Shown: piece by piece, positions 33,785-44,980 of the stretch
How the letters are laid out: each line of letters opens with the position of its first letter
Numbering within the stretch: position 1 is the stretch's first letter
Assembly (NCBI GenBank): GCA_964019695.1
Contig: OZ026517.1
Coordinates: 79,215,252 to 79,279,251 of the forward strand
DNA from: Loripinus fragilis
Taxonomy: Eukaryota > Mollusca > Bivalvia > Lucinida > Lucinidae
Length of the DNA: 64,000 bases
Reading direction: 5' to 3'
Position numbers and translations under genes: made by a program
Notes under the pieces: model-generated
What the model was told of the DNA's origin: nothing
The model's database searches: none
Seen by the model: only the letters and a program-made list of their open reading frames with translations

Positions 33785-34741
33785 ATGGATTACAACGAGA
33801 CTTACATAGACCACTTACAATCGGTGCAGAATTACATGAATATGGTCATGGTACCCATATTGTTGCTGTGTGGAACAGCTGGCAACATTGTATCTTTTAT
33901 CATTTATGTGAGAAAATGGTCAGCTTTCACCATACCATTGCTGTTTTTATCCTGCATGGACTTGCTATTTCTCTGGTCGGAAAGCATCTTCAGCGGATAT
34001 TGGGTGTATATTAAAGAATCGTTGGAAACCACGACGTTTGGTTGCAAGTATTCCTACTACATACTCCAGGCCACGTTTTACGCATCAACCTACATCGTGG
34101 CAACATTCACGGTAATGCGAGCGTACTCTGTGCTAAAGCCCCTAGATTATGCCTCGGTTTTCACAACAAAGAGAACCTTGATTATCATAAGCGCACTCGT
34201 CGTTTTCGGCTTTGCATTGGAGAGCCATATCCCTATTGGTCTTGTTATCATCGAAGGCATTAATGGTACCATAACGTATAGATCCATGGTGTGTGACTAC
34301 TCTGTCTCATACTTTGACTTTTATCTGGAAGTCTGGACAATCGTGGAAGAAGTTGTTGCCGTGGCCGGTCTTGCGATAATCTTCATTGGCAACGGAATCA
34401 TCGCTATCAACCTGATTCAACATACGCGTGGCAATCCACAAAGTAGCGTGAAAGCTCCAGAGATCAGTCGTCGGCTGATGGCTGTCAGCGCCATGTATTT
34501 TCTATCCTGGGGACCCAGTATAATATACACGCTGTTAACTTACGGCGATTTTCGAGAGCCTGGTACAATCGAACGGAGGTGGATGATGTTGATGTTTGAT
34601 TTCGCTGTCATACCGATCATGGTTCAGTCCGCGTTCGGATTTCTCGTCTACATCTTGATTGGAGCAGCGTTTCGGGCCGAGGTAAAGCAGTTGATTTTCC
34701 GCTGCAAGCCATTGCAAAACTTGGTAGAATCCAGAACGTAA
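33785..34741 (+). CDS. Orphan rhodopsin-like (class A) GPCR
   Basis: A 318-residue seven-helix receptor, single exon, plasma membrane, expected to couple an extracellular ligand (perhaps a peptide) to G proteins. TM1 holds GN (33-34, N1.50), TM2 LSCMD with D59 (2.50), TM3 starts at C87, paired with C170 in loop 2, and TM6 has SWGP (241-244, in place of CWxP). Two switches are altered: the DRY motif is MRA (111-113, Arg kept) and NPxxY is GFLVY (285-289). N-glycosylation sites occur at N4 and N160. The short N-terminus has no signal peptide, as usual for class A. The ATG is the first in the frame, 17 codons before TM1. Similar divergent receptors are expanded in molluscs. The ligand is unknown. 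A foldback MITE lies just upstream. Confidence 0.9.
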   Translation: MDYNETYIDHLQSVQNYMNMVMVPILLLCGTAGNIVSFIIYVRKWSAFTIPLLFLSCMDLLFLWSESIFSGYWVYIKESLETTTFGCKYSYYILQATFYASTYIVATFTVMRAYSVLKPLDYASVFTTKRTLIIISALVVFGFALESHIPIGLVIIEGINGTITYRSMVCDYSVSYFDFYLEVWTIVEEVVAVAGLAIIFIGNGIIAINLIQHTRGNPQSSVKAPEISRRLMAVSAMYFLSWGPSIIYTLLTYGDFREPGTIERRWMMLMFDFAVIPIMVQSAFGFLVYILIGAAFRAEVKQLIFRCKPLQNLVESRT

Positions 34742-35039
34742 ATGGAATCATCACCACAAAGACAGGGTTACTAACACTCAATATTTCAACCCTGCATCAT
34801 TTATCGCGGCTACTTTGCAAATATTTAGACCCAGATCTGGACTGACAGAACCTCGATCCTGATCAGGATTCAAACCGTTTGACACCCTGATTGTTTTCCT
34901 GAATGACTTTTTGAAGACAAAAATGGACGACAACAAAAGCATGATCAATCACCAAGCATGCAAAAAGATGAAGAAATAGTGTATTTAATATGTAACTCTA
35001 ACCATGCAAAAAGCCATATACGTACTGTTTTCACAAATG

Positions 35040-35236
35040 GGACGATCCAGATAAGAGGATGGAGCAATCTGATCAGGAAACACACTGATTTGATACTCAC
35101 CGGGGCTGTACAAGACACTTTATTCGCTGCTTAGTGCTGGTTCAACCCATGAAGACAAATCGTTCTGGCATGACTGAACTTTGGAAAGAATTGACTGGGA
35201 GGCAAAACGTCAACATAAACAAACTTACAAATACGC
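35040..35236 (+). mobile_element. Degenerate SINE
   Basis: CAAGACACTTTATTCGCTGC then TTAGTGCTGGTTCAACCC matches the core and tail of the SINE at 8350-8547. The tRNA head is barely recognisable (ATACTCACCGGGGCTG). It ends in an AACAAAC-type tail. Confidence 0.6.
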
Positions 35237-35241
35237 CGCGA

Positions 35242-35460
35242 CATGTGATTTCCAACAATGTGGCATTTTGACCAGTGTAGACTCGGACGAGCCTGTGAAG
35301 CCTCCTTTTAAGCTTAGAAGCTCCAAATGATGTTCGGTCTTTAGCTTAACACTCATAGACTATTCACGCGACTAGCAAAGGCTCTGATCAGACTGCGCGT
35401 ATGCGCAGGCTGGTCTGAGCCTTTGATGGTTGCACATGCCACATTGTTGGAAATCCCATG
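35242..35460. mobile_element. 219-bp TIR MITE, copy 2
   Basis: Same length, ends and internal palindrome as 16554-16772. It lies immediately after the SINE tail. Confidence 0.87.
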
Positions 35461-35553
35461 CATGAAACTGAAATTCTGCAAATTGATGGAGGATTGTAAA
35501 GCATACAATATTGAGCATGTTTAGGCCTGTCTGTGCATCTCGTCCTGCTGTAT

Positions 35554-35746
35554 ACAGTAATACCTGTGTAAGACGGCCAGTCAAAAAAAGACAAAACAGA
35601 GATCTTTATGACAAATGGTAGCTTAATGAAGGCCAGAAGTATAGCAGAATTCTGCAATACTTTTGACCTGCATTAAGCGATAATTAGTATTGAAAACCAA
35701 TTTTTGGTCTTTTTGAGAGTGGCCGCTTTACACAGGTTTTACCTTA
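35554..35746. mobile_element. Foldback MITE related to the one upstream of the TLR
   Basis: CAGTAATACCTGTGTAAGAC faces the complement of TTTACACAGGTTTTACC, with inner AAAAAGAC/GTCTTTTT arms. It is longer (193 bp) than the 134-bp copy at 19342. Confidence 0.75.
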
Positions 35747-35913
35747 CATATTTATACTGCATGAAGCTCGAATTCAAAGCATGTATTGCTATGGATTCAT
35801 TCGCTGATCGGAAAACCGTGTATATCCTGAATAATTAGCTTGTTCAGAAGCCAGATAATCTGGATCTATACTGTTTTCTATAGGTGTTATACTTGGATTC
35901 AGCAGGACGGGAG

Positions 35914-36435
35914 TTAAAGGGGACAGCAACCCTGCTGACAAGTACATGTATGTTTTACTAGAAAGAGCTCTATTAACCATGAATTTTGATACAAATATCA
36001 TCATAATCGGTTTTTAAAATATGGGGAAAATATGGGAATTTAAAGAATTCAATATGGCCAACATTTAGCCGCCATTTTGAATATTTTATTAGTTTTCAGA
36101 TTTTTTTAACTGCTTAATTTTTAGTTATCAATACTATCACAGCATCTGTGTTTCAGCAGATATGCAGCTTTATACTTTAGGAAAATGTTTTAGTAAAGAT
36201 AATTGCAAGTAATCTTATGTTTGTCTTAAATTTTGATTACGCATATTTAATTAGGCTGTGTGACGTCACTAAGCCTACAATATGGCCGCTTCTATTACAG
36301 TCCATTTGCAAATATTCAAACACCCACAATTTCTACATTTTCAACCGATTTAGATGAAACAGGTATCAAGATACATGGTTTATTAAGATCTTTCATATAA
36401 AACATTGTAATCATCAGGGTTGCCGAGCCCTTTAA
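35914..36435. mobile_element. 522-bp TTAA-flanked TIR element
   Basis: TTAAAGGGGACAGCAACCCT at the left and the complement of AGGGTTGCCGAGCCCTTTAA at the right. Similarity extends to about 45 bp inward. No coding capacity. Confidence 0.8.
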
Positions 36436-36894
36436 TCTTTAAACAAAATGATATTGTTGTTGTATATGCCATTTTTTGTTTTGTCTTTGCAGTTAAATGT
36501 GAACAATGTTTGTATGTTGTGAGAAAATAGTTCATGCTTCAATATTAACGCTGTCCTTGCAAACGGTGACTTTTGTCGTCCTCTGATACTTTTTACGAAC
36601 TATTTGGACCCAGATCAGGAACGACAGAAAGTCGGTTCTGCTCTTGATCTAAACCTTTTGGGCATTATGATGGTGTTCGTGAAAGATTTTGAAAAAAAGT
36701 CAGCAGGCGACAATACAAACACGAAAAATGAACACTTATGTAGATCCTCCATTTTAATCATATGCTAATAAGTATGGTCGCGAAAGTTTTGTATTGACCA
36801 AATGGGTGTAAGAAAGTATAAAATTCCCATAAGTACTCTACTCTTAAAGACAATTGCGGTTAATTCCCATGTGCACCATTCCTGCTTCGGTAAA

Positions 36895-37185
36895 ACAGGG
36901 AAAGTTATCTGGGTCCTGTCGTTAGACCATTTACGAATTCAGATCAATTCAATTTTCAGATACTCTTATGACAGATGAATATTTCCACGTCTTGATAAAA
37001 TAAAGTAACTAAATGTGTCCGAAATATTTTTTTACCATTTATCAGAACTGATCGTCTCAGTACCGAATACAGATAAATAGATCAGCCGAAATAAAAAGCA
37101 AAGTACAAAATTTCCAAGTTTTTACCCTGTTATGGCCGATGCTTGCATTTTCTGTCCAATACGTACGGTTATTTCGAGCTGAAAT
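36895..37185 (+). repeat. Dispersed repeat, copy 2
   Basis: Matches 18285-18570 in the same orientation and runs directly into the ~0.7-kb tandem array. Confidence 0.72.
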
Positions 37186-37733
37186 TGAAGTCAATAACTG
37201 TTTTGTTATATGACTTTTCATTTAAGAATGAAAATTTAGCTACTTCCATTTTTGTTGTTAAACAATCTAAGACATCTAAGGACTTTTTCAAAAATTTAAG
37301 CATCTGTTATCAAAATATTTTTTATGTAGTATTTTGCTTTTTCAAATGTATATTAATTCTCTTAATGGGGAATGTAAAAAGTTTGTCATTAAACTGTTTT
37401 CACAGTTTGTTTATTCACACAAAGATAAATAAGCAAACAAAACAAAACAAAACTGTTGTAAAAGTTCATGAAAGTCTTTTATTTACCTGTTGGGAGGTGA
37501 AAAAGCAAATCATGTCAATTTCACGCAGCACATGCTAGTTTCATACTCATCATGCTATTTTTAGCTCTCTAGAGGGTAATATTGCAGAGGTGTCAAAAAT
37601 ATTAACTTCTGAAAACTAGTTCGAGCTGATTTTCATGCAATATTAACTTGTGATTCGGTTTAGACCAGTTTCCAGGTAGACATAGAGATTTATGAAGACA
37701 AATTGGGCCAATCAGGAGACAGGATTCTCTCCA

Positions 37734-37905
37734 GTCATATAACGATATACAATTAATGACTTCAATGAGGTAGACATAAGGATTTATCTACCCGGAAAAG
37801 TGATAAATAACTGAGGCCGCTAGGCCGAGGTGAATATCACTTTTAAGGGTAGATAAATCCTTATCTCTACCGAAATTGAAGTCAATAACTGTTTTGTTAT
37901 ATGAC
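37734..37905. mobile_element. Foldback element with GGCC centre
   Basis: GTCATATAAC ends; arms contain GGTAGACATAAGGATTTATC and complement; the centre reads GAGGCCGCTAGGCCGAGG. Related to 59617-59793. Confidence 0.8.
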
Positions 37906-38200
37906 TTTATATGACTTTTCATTTCAAAATGAAAATTTTGCTACTTTCACTTTTGATGTAAAATACATATTCAATCTTCAATCTAAGACATCTAAGGACT
38001 TTCTCACAAGTTTTAGCAACTGTTATTAAAATGTTTTAATGTAGTATTTTGCATTTTTAAATGTATATTAATTCTCGTAATAGGGAATATTAGATGTTAT
38101 CATAAAACTGTTTTTACAATTTGTTTATTCAAACAAAGATAGATAAGCAAACAAAACAAAACAAAACTGTTGTAAAATTCATGAAAGTCTTTAAGAATTT

Positions 38201-39095
38201 ATAGCGATAAGGCGAGCAATCTCCCTAAACGAGACGTTCGTTTTATTTTGTTGAAATCACGACTTGAGAAACTAGGCACATTCAACAAATATATATAGAC
38301 GAGCCGCCAATGCACCATTGCCCCCGAATTAGTATATGTAAAACGGTGTTTCTTTAATGCATGTAATAACTCTACTTCTTATTGAATGAGAATTTATTTC
38401 GATCATCAACTGTGCTTGTTATTCAGTAACCTACATGGGAACCAGACCGTTAAACAAGGGTAAACAGTCGTCCTATTGAGCGATGTACAGTAAAACTATT
38501 TATACAGTTGATGTACAATAAAAACGACCATCTTGTAAAGTGGTCTATGTTTGTCAGATATGTGATGTCTTCTTTCGCTTATACAACCCCTTTCCCCCCC
38601 TAGACCCAAGACGCCCTTTACATATGTTATATATGTGTATAGCGACATTTAATTGTCCAAAGGGCATCTTGGGTCTAGGGGGGGGGAAGCATCTTAAAAC
38701 AAACTGAAAGACGCCATTTTCATTTTTTCAATGACAAACGTCACAATTTAAAGTATATTTCGTACGCATGCGCAGAAGGAATACCGCAGAGTTTTGGAAA
38801 TAAAGGGCACTTATATCCTTAATATTTTAGCACTTTTACTTTTTGAAAACCTGCAAAGGATTTACTAAAACTCTCGTCTAAGCGGCACCCAGTCTAAAGA
38901 CGTAAAATGGGGGGTGGGAGTAGAAAGCGCAAGTTTTCACGGCTTTGTAAATGATGAATCGCTTTGAAACCTAATTTGATACTTTCTATGCATGTTTTAC
39001 TACCGAAACAGACCAATTTTAAAAACATTAGGGCAATTTGAAAATTTAGGTTTTGTAATCATGTCAACTAGGGAAAATATACGCCTTATCGCTAG
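38201..39095 (-). mobile_element. CTAGCGATAAGGCG element, copy 2
   Basis: An inverted copy of 2235-3113 inserted in the second array unit. TIRs are TAGCGATAAGGCG, with the same G/C-run hairpin around 38590-38690. Flanks suggest a short target duplication ending TTTA, but the exact length is ambiguous. Confidence 0.88.
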
Positions 39096-39366
39096 ATCTC
39101 CTTTACCTGTTGAGAGGTGAAACAGTAAATCATGTCAATTTCATGCAGCACATGCTTGTTTCACACTCATCATGCTATTTTTAGCTCTCTAGAGGTAAAT
39201 ATTGCAGAAGTGTCAAAAATATTAACTTCTGGAAACTAGTTCCAGCTGGTTTTCATGCAATATTAACTTGTGGACCGGTTTAGACCAGTTTCAAGGTAGA
39301 CGTACGTAGAGATTTATGAAGACAAATTGGGCCAATCAGGAGACAGGATTCTCTCCAGTCATATAA

Positions 39367-40440
39367 CAAATGTCCTTATAGAACGCAGTGGATGTTTAAT
39401 TTTATGTTACCTGTGTACCGGTAGACGCACACAAGATATGAAGATAGGTGAACTGGGTCAGGTTGCACAGCGTAATGATCTAATTACATGTAGCGTGCTT
39501 TTACCTGCGCATTCCTTTTGTATTTAATTCACGTTACACCCATGTCACGAGAAACCTTTTAAAACGCAAAGTAACATACACTTGCAATATTCACAAAGAC
39601 AAACTGCTACTTTTTTAAGGTGGTACCGGACTTATCAGCATATGTCCAAAAAGTTACCATCTTTGATATGTTAAAAATAGCTCAAAACTCATCTATTTTG
39701 ACAAAAAAACGTGCCTTTTAAAAAGGTTATTTAACTTTAAAAATTGAAAAAATATGAGTTTTTCAAAATATCAATTTACAGGTATCATATTTAATGAAAA
39801 AAGGAACGTGAGAAATGCCATATTTTTTTCTGGGAATACGCTACATGCTATTGGCTAATAAAAGAAAACAAAAACCAGTGAAAAATTGGCATGCAGCTTA
39901 TTTTTAAGCTAAAATCTATTTTGTAACAAAACATTACGGCCAAAAATCGTTTAAATCTAGAACAAAAAATGTCATACAATAAAACTACAGAAATAAAAAA
40001 CTTATTTCTTTGAAGGGAATTTTGCATAGAAACATAAAATTGATTAAAACCATATAAATGTCATCATGCTCGTTTTTCTTTTTTGTGCTATTTGCTTTTT
40101 TTACTTCTGAAATAAAAAAAAAGGCATGTAGTGCCATACCTATTTTATTGTTTAATTTTGGTCCGTGTGCGTAGACAATCATGATATAGAGTGTATATAG
40201 AAAGCAGCATTGTTTGAGGTGATGTTGTATGTCCCATAAAGGCAAAATCAGCCGTATCTGGATGTACTGTGTGCTAGCAAGTACTGAGTACCTGGCGTGG
40301 GAACACAGAACGGCAACTGCGTGCTCAAAAATCGATATCCTAGACTTCACTAGTGTTTCTAAGGTTAAAGTGACCCCCGTTTTTGGGGATCATTTTTAAT
40401 GCTGATTTCAATTGAAAAAATAAATTACAGAAATGAATTT
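39367..40440. other. Gene-free interval
   Basis: AT-rich. TTAAAGTGACCCCC at 40370 resembles one end of a TTAA-type element, but no partner end is found nearby. Confidence 0.4.
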
Positions 40441-40444
40441 AGAT

Positions 40445-42025
40445 ATAACATATCATAACATAACATAACATAATTTTATTAGGCATTAAACATAATACAT
40501 ATGATTATAGCCTCCTTGGAATACAATACACAATACATGATCTCCCTGTATGGGAACAATCTGATTAAAACCCGATCTACGCTTACTATGTCCCTGTGAT
40601 GATTTCTCAATAAATTGGACTTTTTTTTTACCTCGTTTCTGAAATAAACAAATATTCCGCCGCTATAACGGACCCTCTTTGTATTTTTTCTGATTTAGTA
40701 CCAAAAATAAGCTCTGATCGATACCCAGGGATTTCTAGGTTGCAAGTGTCATTTTTCATATCCATGTTTCACATAGGAACACAATATGATATTGGTTGAT
40801 CAGGTCCAAAAAGTCAGTATCACTAACTTTCTTTTTAGACCAAATACGTTCCAGGAAATTCCCTTTTCTGACCTTAACTGTGGGTTTATACTCTACACCA
40901 TTGACAAATAGTTTATCTTTTACAAATTTAACATCTTTCCCTAGGTCCTTCTCGTTCTTGAAACCTGAGAATGGCTTGCGTTTGTCCACGATTTCTTTGG
41001 GCCACTGAGCTCTGACAGAGAGTTTCCTGGTTTTTAGAATGTCCCTCTTCTTATACCCCCTTATTCATACCTTCTCATCATCGCTGTACCTATGAAATTT
41101 AACTGCTTGCCGCGTTTTCTCCCCATTTTATGTGCTCTATCCAATTCTATATCTCTGGCTTCCCCTTCGCCAAAATCTAGAATTTCTTTGTGAAATGTCT
41201 TTATCTTATTGAAACAATCTTTTGCGTTATCATCGTCTCCATCCATTTCATCTACACCAAAAAACATCAGATTATCTCTCATCGACCTACTTACCAGGTC
41301 CAATATTTTACTGTCTATCTTATTGAGGCTTTCAGTTTGTGCTTTCATCTCTTTCTGTCTATTCTCTAACTGTTTACACTAATCCTGTACGGCTTTAATA
41401 TTAGCTTTAGTGCTTTGAATCTCTGCTTTTTGTGTATGATACTTCTCATTGACAAAACTGCAACTGTTTTCTACATCTGTCACTAGAGTATCAATTTGTG
41501 ACAGTTTCTCTTCTAGGTTGTTAACTTTCATACTAATGATATTCAATGTTTTGTCTATTTTGTTCATACCAACTTTGATTGTTTTGATATCCTCAGAAAT
41601 TTCATTCACCCAGTCTGGTCTGGGGCTTGGTGACGTGTGAAATGATAACTGCTGTGGCAGAATGGGTGGGGGGCCCATGGCGGCCCCCATTACTTGACCA
41701 TAACTTTGACTGCTGGATGGGGCTGGCGATGGGTACATGTACATAGCCCCCTGTCCCGGCATGGGCGTCGACCCTGACATTGTCCCTGTATTATTCATAT
41801 TTAAGTTCATATAGCTTATAGAGTCACTTCTAGTAACTATTTGAACCACTGGGGGCTGTTCAATGTCGTATTTAGTCTTTACTTTTCTACAGCTAGAAAT
41901 ATTTGCTTCTCCACCCACCGTTGTTGTACCTGCCTCGTCATTCAGAGGAGATACCGCCTTTCACTTCTGCTTCTTTGTTTTCTTTGTTGAGACCTCTTGC
42001 GGTTGTTTGCTGCTTTGGGAGGCAT
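40445..42025 (-). pseudogene. Decayed L1/Tx1-like LINE: ORF1 plus start of the endonuclease
   Basis: Minus strand from an ATG at 42025: a basic start (MPPKAANNRKRSQQRKQ), then a frameshift near 41960, then a Gly/Pro/Ser-rich stretch and a coiled coil (about 41620-41385). An in-frame TAG (41379-41381) follows, then an RRM-like domain (RDNLMFFGVDE, ELDRAHKMGRKRG). After another frameshift comes the ORF1 C-terminal domain (VKFHRYSDDEKV, KLSVRAQWPKEIVDKRKP, VKFVKDKLFVNG). The same frame runs into an apurinic-endonuclease start, INQYHIVFLCETW, then decays. Reverse transcriptase is missing. The sequence ends in (TTATG)n at 40445-40472, probably the 3' tail, implying internal deletion. ORF1p normally binds LINE RNA; this copy cannot make it. 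Confidence 0.85.
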
Positions 42026-42059
42026 GTGGCTGTCATAATTACACAACTAATGTTCAGCT

Positions 42060-43436
42060 CAATGTCCAGGAACCTCCCAGTTCCTCAAAAATATGAAAAT
42101 TTGCTACTCGTTATCAAAATCCATGTCTACCTCCCAAGGGAGACTTTATATAAAACGCGTATTTGATTTTTTCACTTAAATATGGTGATTTATATCGACT
42201 GGGATTAGATGGAATTTTGGCATGTTTCTGTTGACCCTCTTTGAATTAGTCCCCAAGTGAACCTAACATATAAACAAACTATGGTTTGTACAGATTAGTG
42301 GTGCTTATTCGTGCATTAAGCTATGATTGCCGCTTATACTAACTAAATTTTCTGCACATCTCAATGGCATGTATTCAATAGCAATTCAAGATGCAGCGTT
42401 GGCGGAACGTTATGTGCTGGGTAGTTTTATGTCTTTCTTTTTTTCTTTCTTTCTTTCTCTATATACTGCCAGGCCCTCTTTCGAGTATTATCCGCAGGTG
42501 TACTTTGTACATTCCGATGTCGTTGTTACCCTCTGCTGAATTTTCTTTCGAGAAAAAATGTTTTAATAAATATATCTTTCAGGAGTACGAATAGAGTGTC
42601 AAACAGTATGGATCCAGATAATGCCTGGCATTTTTAGCCTGATCTGGGTTCAGGCTGTTGACAAAGTTTAGCAGGCAAATATTCGATGTAGTTGGATCAA
42701 ACTATGGCGTCTTTTTGCATTCAAGAAGAATTCAACAACATTTAAGTTAAGAATAGGCGTATTCTCCTAATTTGTTATCTTTAAGTTTAATGTGGATCAA
42801 CGATTCGCTCTATCTAATCAACTCCCCATTCTCTAAAATCTTACCCTGCTAGTGTCATCTGCTGATAACCTTTTAGCAAACACTTTTGACTCAGATCAGA
42901 CCCGACAAAACATCGGACCTGATCTGGATAATATATGTTTGACACTCTGGTGATATTCCTGAATGATTTTTTTTTGAAAAACCCTAATTTTGAAAAAAAA
43001 ATCAGCAGACGACAAAACATTATAAACATGATAAATTACTCATTAGGCAAAGAGTCAATGAATTCATAGAAAAGCAACACATTTTGTTTCATTTCGCGAA
43101 TAAAAATCACGTTTGATTCCAATATTAGAGTTATTGAACGATCTGTAAAAAAGATGAAATGCGAGGCTTGTCAAGAATTTTGTCACTTTTTCATGACTTA
43201 GCTTAATAAATTTAATAATAACAAGGGGCAAAACTGTAAGGGTCTTTTTATTGTATGACCCTAAAGCTACTTTTAAATCACGTTTAAAAATTGTGTGGAA
43301 CTACGCTTTGATGTTGCCATATAAGTATATGTGGTAGTATTACCGACGTAATTACATAGCGTTACCAAAATATTTAAACCACAAGTGATATATCGAATTT
43401 AATGCATGTCGTTATATCACTCCCATGATAAAAACA
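42060..43436. other. Gene-free interval with MITE remnants
   Basis: A (TTTC)n tract lies at about 42430-42455. Diverged GACCCAGATCAG-family foldbacks are at about 42597-42665 and 42868-42950. No gene. Confidence 0.5.
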
Positions 43437-43575
43437 AACACACAAACAAACAAACAAACAAACAAGCAAACAAACAAACAAATGAATTAGTAAACAAACA
43501 AACAAGCAATAGGGCTCAAACCAGGGACTTCTTGGTCTCAAGTTGAACATTCTACCACTGAGGCAATGGGTAAAG
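43437..43575 (-). mobile_element. tRNA-derived SINE head with (AAAC)n
   Basis: On the minus strand TTGCCTCAGTGGTAGAATG (A box) and CTGGTTTGAGCCC (B box) precede a GTTT repeat, seen on the plus strand as (AAAC)n at 43437-43498. The SINE core is absent, so it is truncated. Confidence 0.65.
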
Positions 43576-43939
43576 AAGTTATGATACACGAGTTTCGTCC
43601 TTTTCATATAGGCAATTAGTTAATGCTAAGACTAGCATACATATGTGAACGGCCATATTAGATTATTCAAAGCTCGTATATATATACAATATAAGCCTCA
43701 GTTAAAAAAACTCCCCACTGGCTAACTAAAAATAGCGCAAAGACACGCCCCAGCATTCGGCGAGCACTCTCACAGTGTCCAATATGTTGCTCTTGGGTTT
43801 CATCCAAGCTAAAAACGGAGCCCACGCACCCACGACGTCATATTTACAAAATTAATGGACGTAAGATGCACAGAGGCGCAGTTAGTATAGTGTTAAACTA
43901 GGGATCGAAGGATTGCTAATTTGTGAATCAACTGAGTCA

Positions 43940-44135
43940 TAGTTTTGTGTTTGTTTGTTTGATTTAATTCTTTATGTCCACTCAACAATCTTTCAGTTAT
44001 GCGGGACGGTCATAGTTTTGTGTCACAGGACAAGACTCTTCATCAGCTTATAGTATTGGCTGAAGACAGGAATTCGTCCAAACATTACTAAAATTGTTGA
44101 TTGGGAGGTAAAGGATCAACACAAACAAACAAAAC
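43940..44135 (+). mobile_element. SINE-like core and tail fragment
   Basis: GTGTCACAGGACAAGACTCT then ATAGTATTGGCTGAAGAC then GATTGGGAGG and an AACAAAC tail matches the 3' part of the SINEs at 8350 and 35040. The head is replaced by a GTTT tract. Confidence 0.5.
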
Positions 44136-44980
44136 AAATGGGCGTAAATCAGAGCATTCCCTGACTAGCCGTCGCAAAAACTGAAAGACATACACCAGAG
44201 ACGACACACATATGCCTCCACTGACTCCCTTAAAATGGTAACATTAGCAGCAACTTCTTATCTTGAGAAGTTGAGACATGAAAAAATAGCCTTTGAAGCA
44301 ACGCTGTTTCCGTGCATATCTTATAGGTACTAGAACCGCATCTATGGCGACCAGGATATGTTTCAACCCTTCTTGTTCGCTGGGGCTTACTCTGGGTAGT
44401 TCGTCCTCAGATTCAGTTTCCTGTGGGTTTTTTCTCTTTTTTTTGCCCATCGTTAAATATTTTTATACTGACATATTGATTTGTTAAATTAAAACCGGAA
44501 GGCATTGACAGATAAAGCAAAACACCCCATACTAGAACGACGAATACTTTGAAAACAGATGTGAAAGCAGGTGCTTTGATCAGCCTGTGCGCGTTTGCAG
44601 GCACATCAAAGTGTTTACTTACCCATAGTTACATCATATAAATAGTTCATTTTTCAAACTCTCCGCGTGCACAGCTTAACTCGAGACGTGAGTGACAGAT
44701 ATCTAACTTCAATAGAGCGTGGATGACGTAACATACATTCATTGCGCATGAATATTATCTTTTCTGACCAGAATTGTCTGACCAAGTATAACTCGGAACG
44801 TATTGAGGGGTGAAAATGGACCCAACGGTCAACATATATTTGGTCATACAGTGTGTTGATAAATTATAAGTATTTTTTGTGAACGCCAATACTTGTACGT
44901 TTTGACACAATAAATAAAGATAACTCTTACTTTTATAAAAACACTCGGTTATCTTTTAACATGGGTCCAGTATCACTTTA

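Larger units (their letters stand above)
37180..39366 (+). repeat. ~0.7-kb tandem array interrupted by a transposon
   Basis: Segment R (37180-37476) recurs at 37868-38190, and segment L (37476-37745) recurs at 39097-39366. Removing the insert 38201-39095 leaves a direct array of about 0.7-kb units: one complete (L-centre-R) flanked by half units. The centre is the foldback at 37734-37905. The 131-codon frame at 37143-37538 is AT-rich repeat translation, not a gene. Confidence 0.8.

Noticed and set aside
43437..43498. CRISPR-like or regulatory short repeat
   Set aside because: Simple (AAAC)n SINE tail; the window is eukaryotic and no spacer structure exists.
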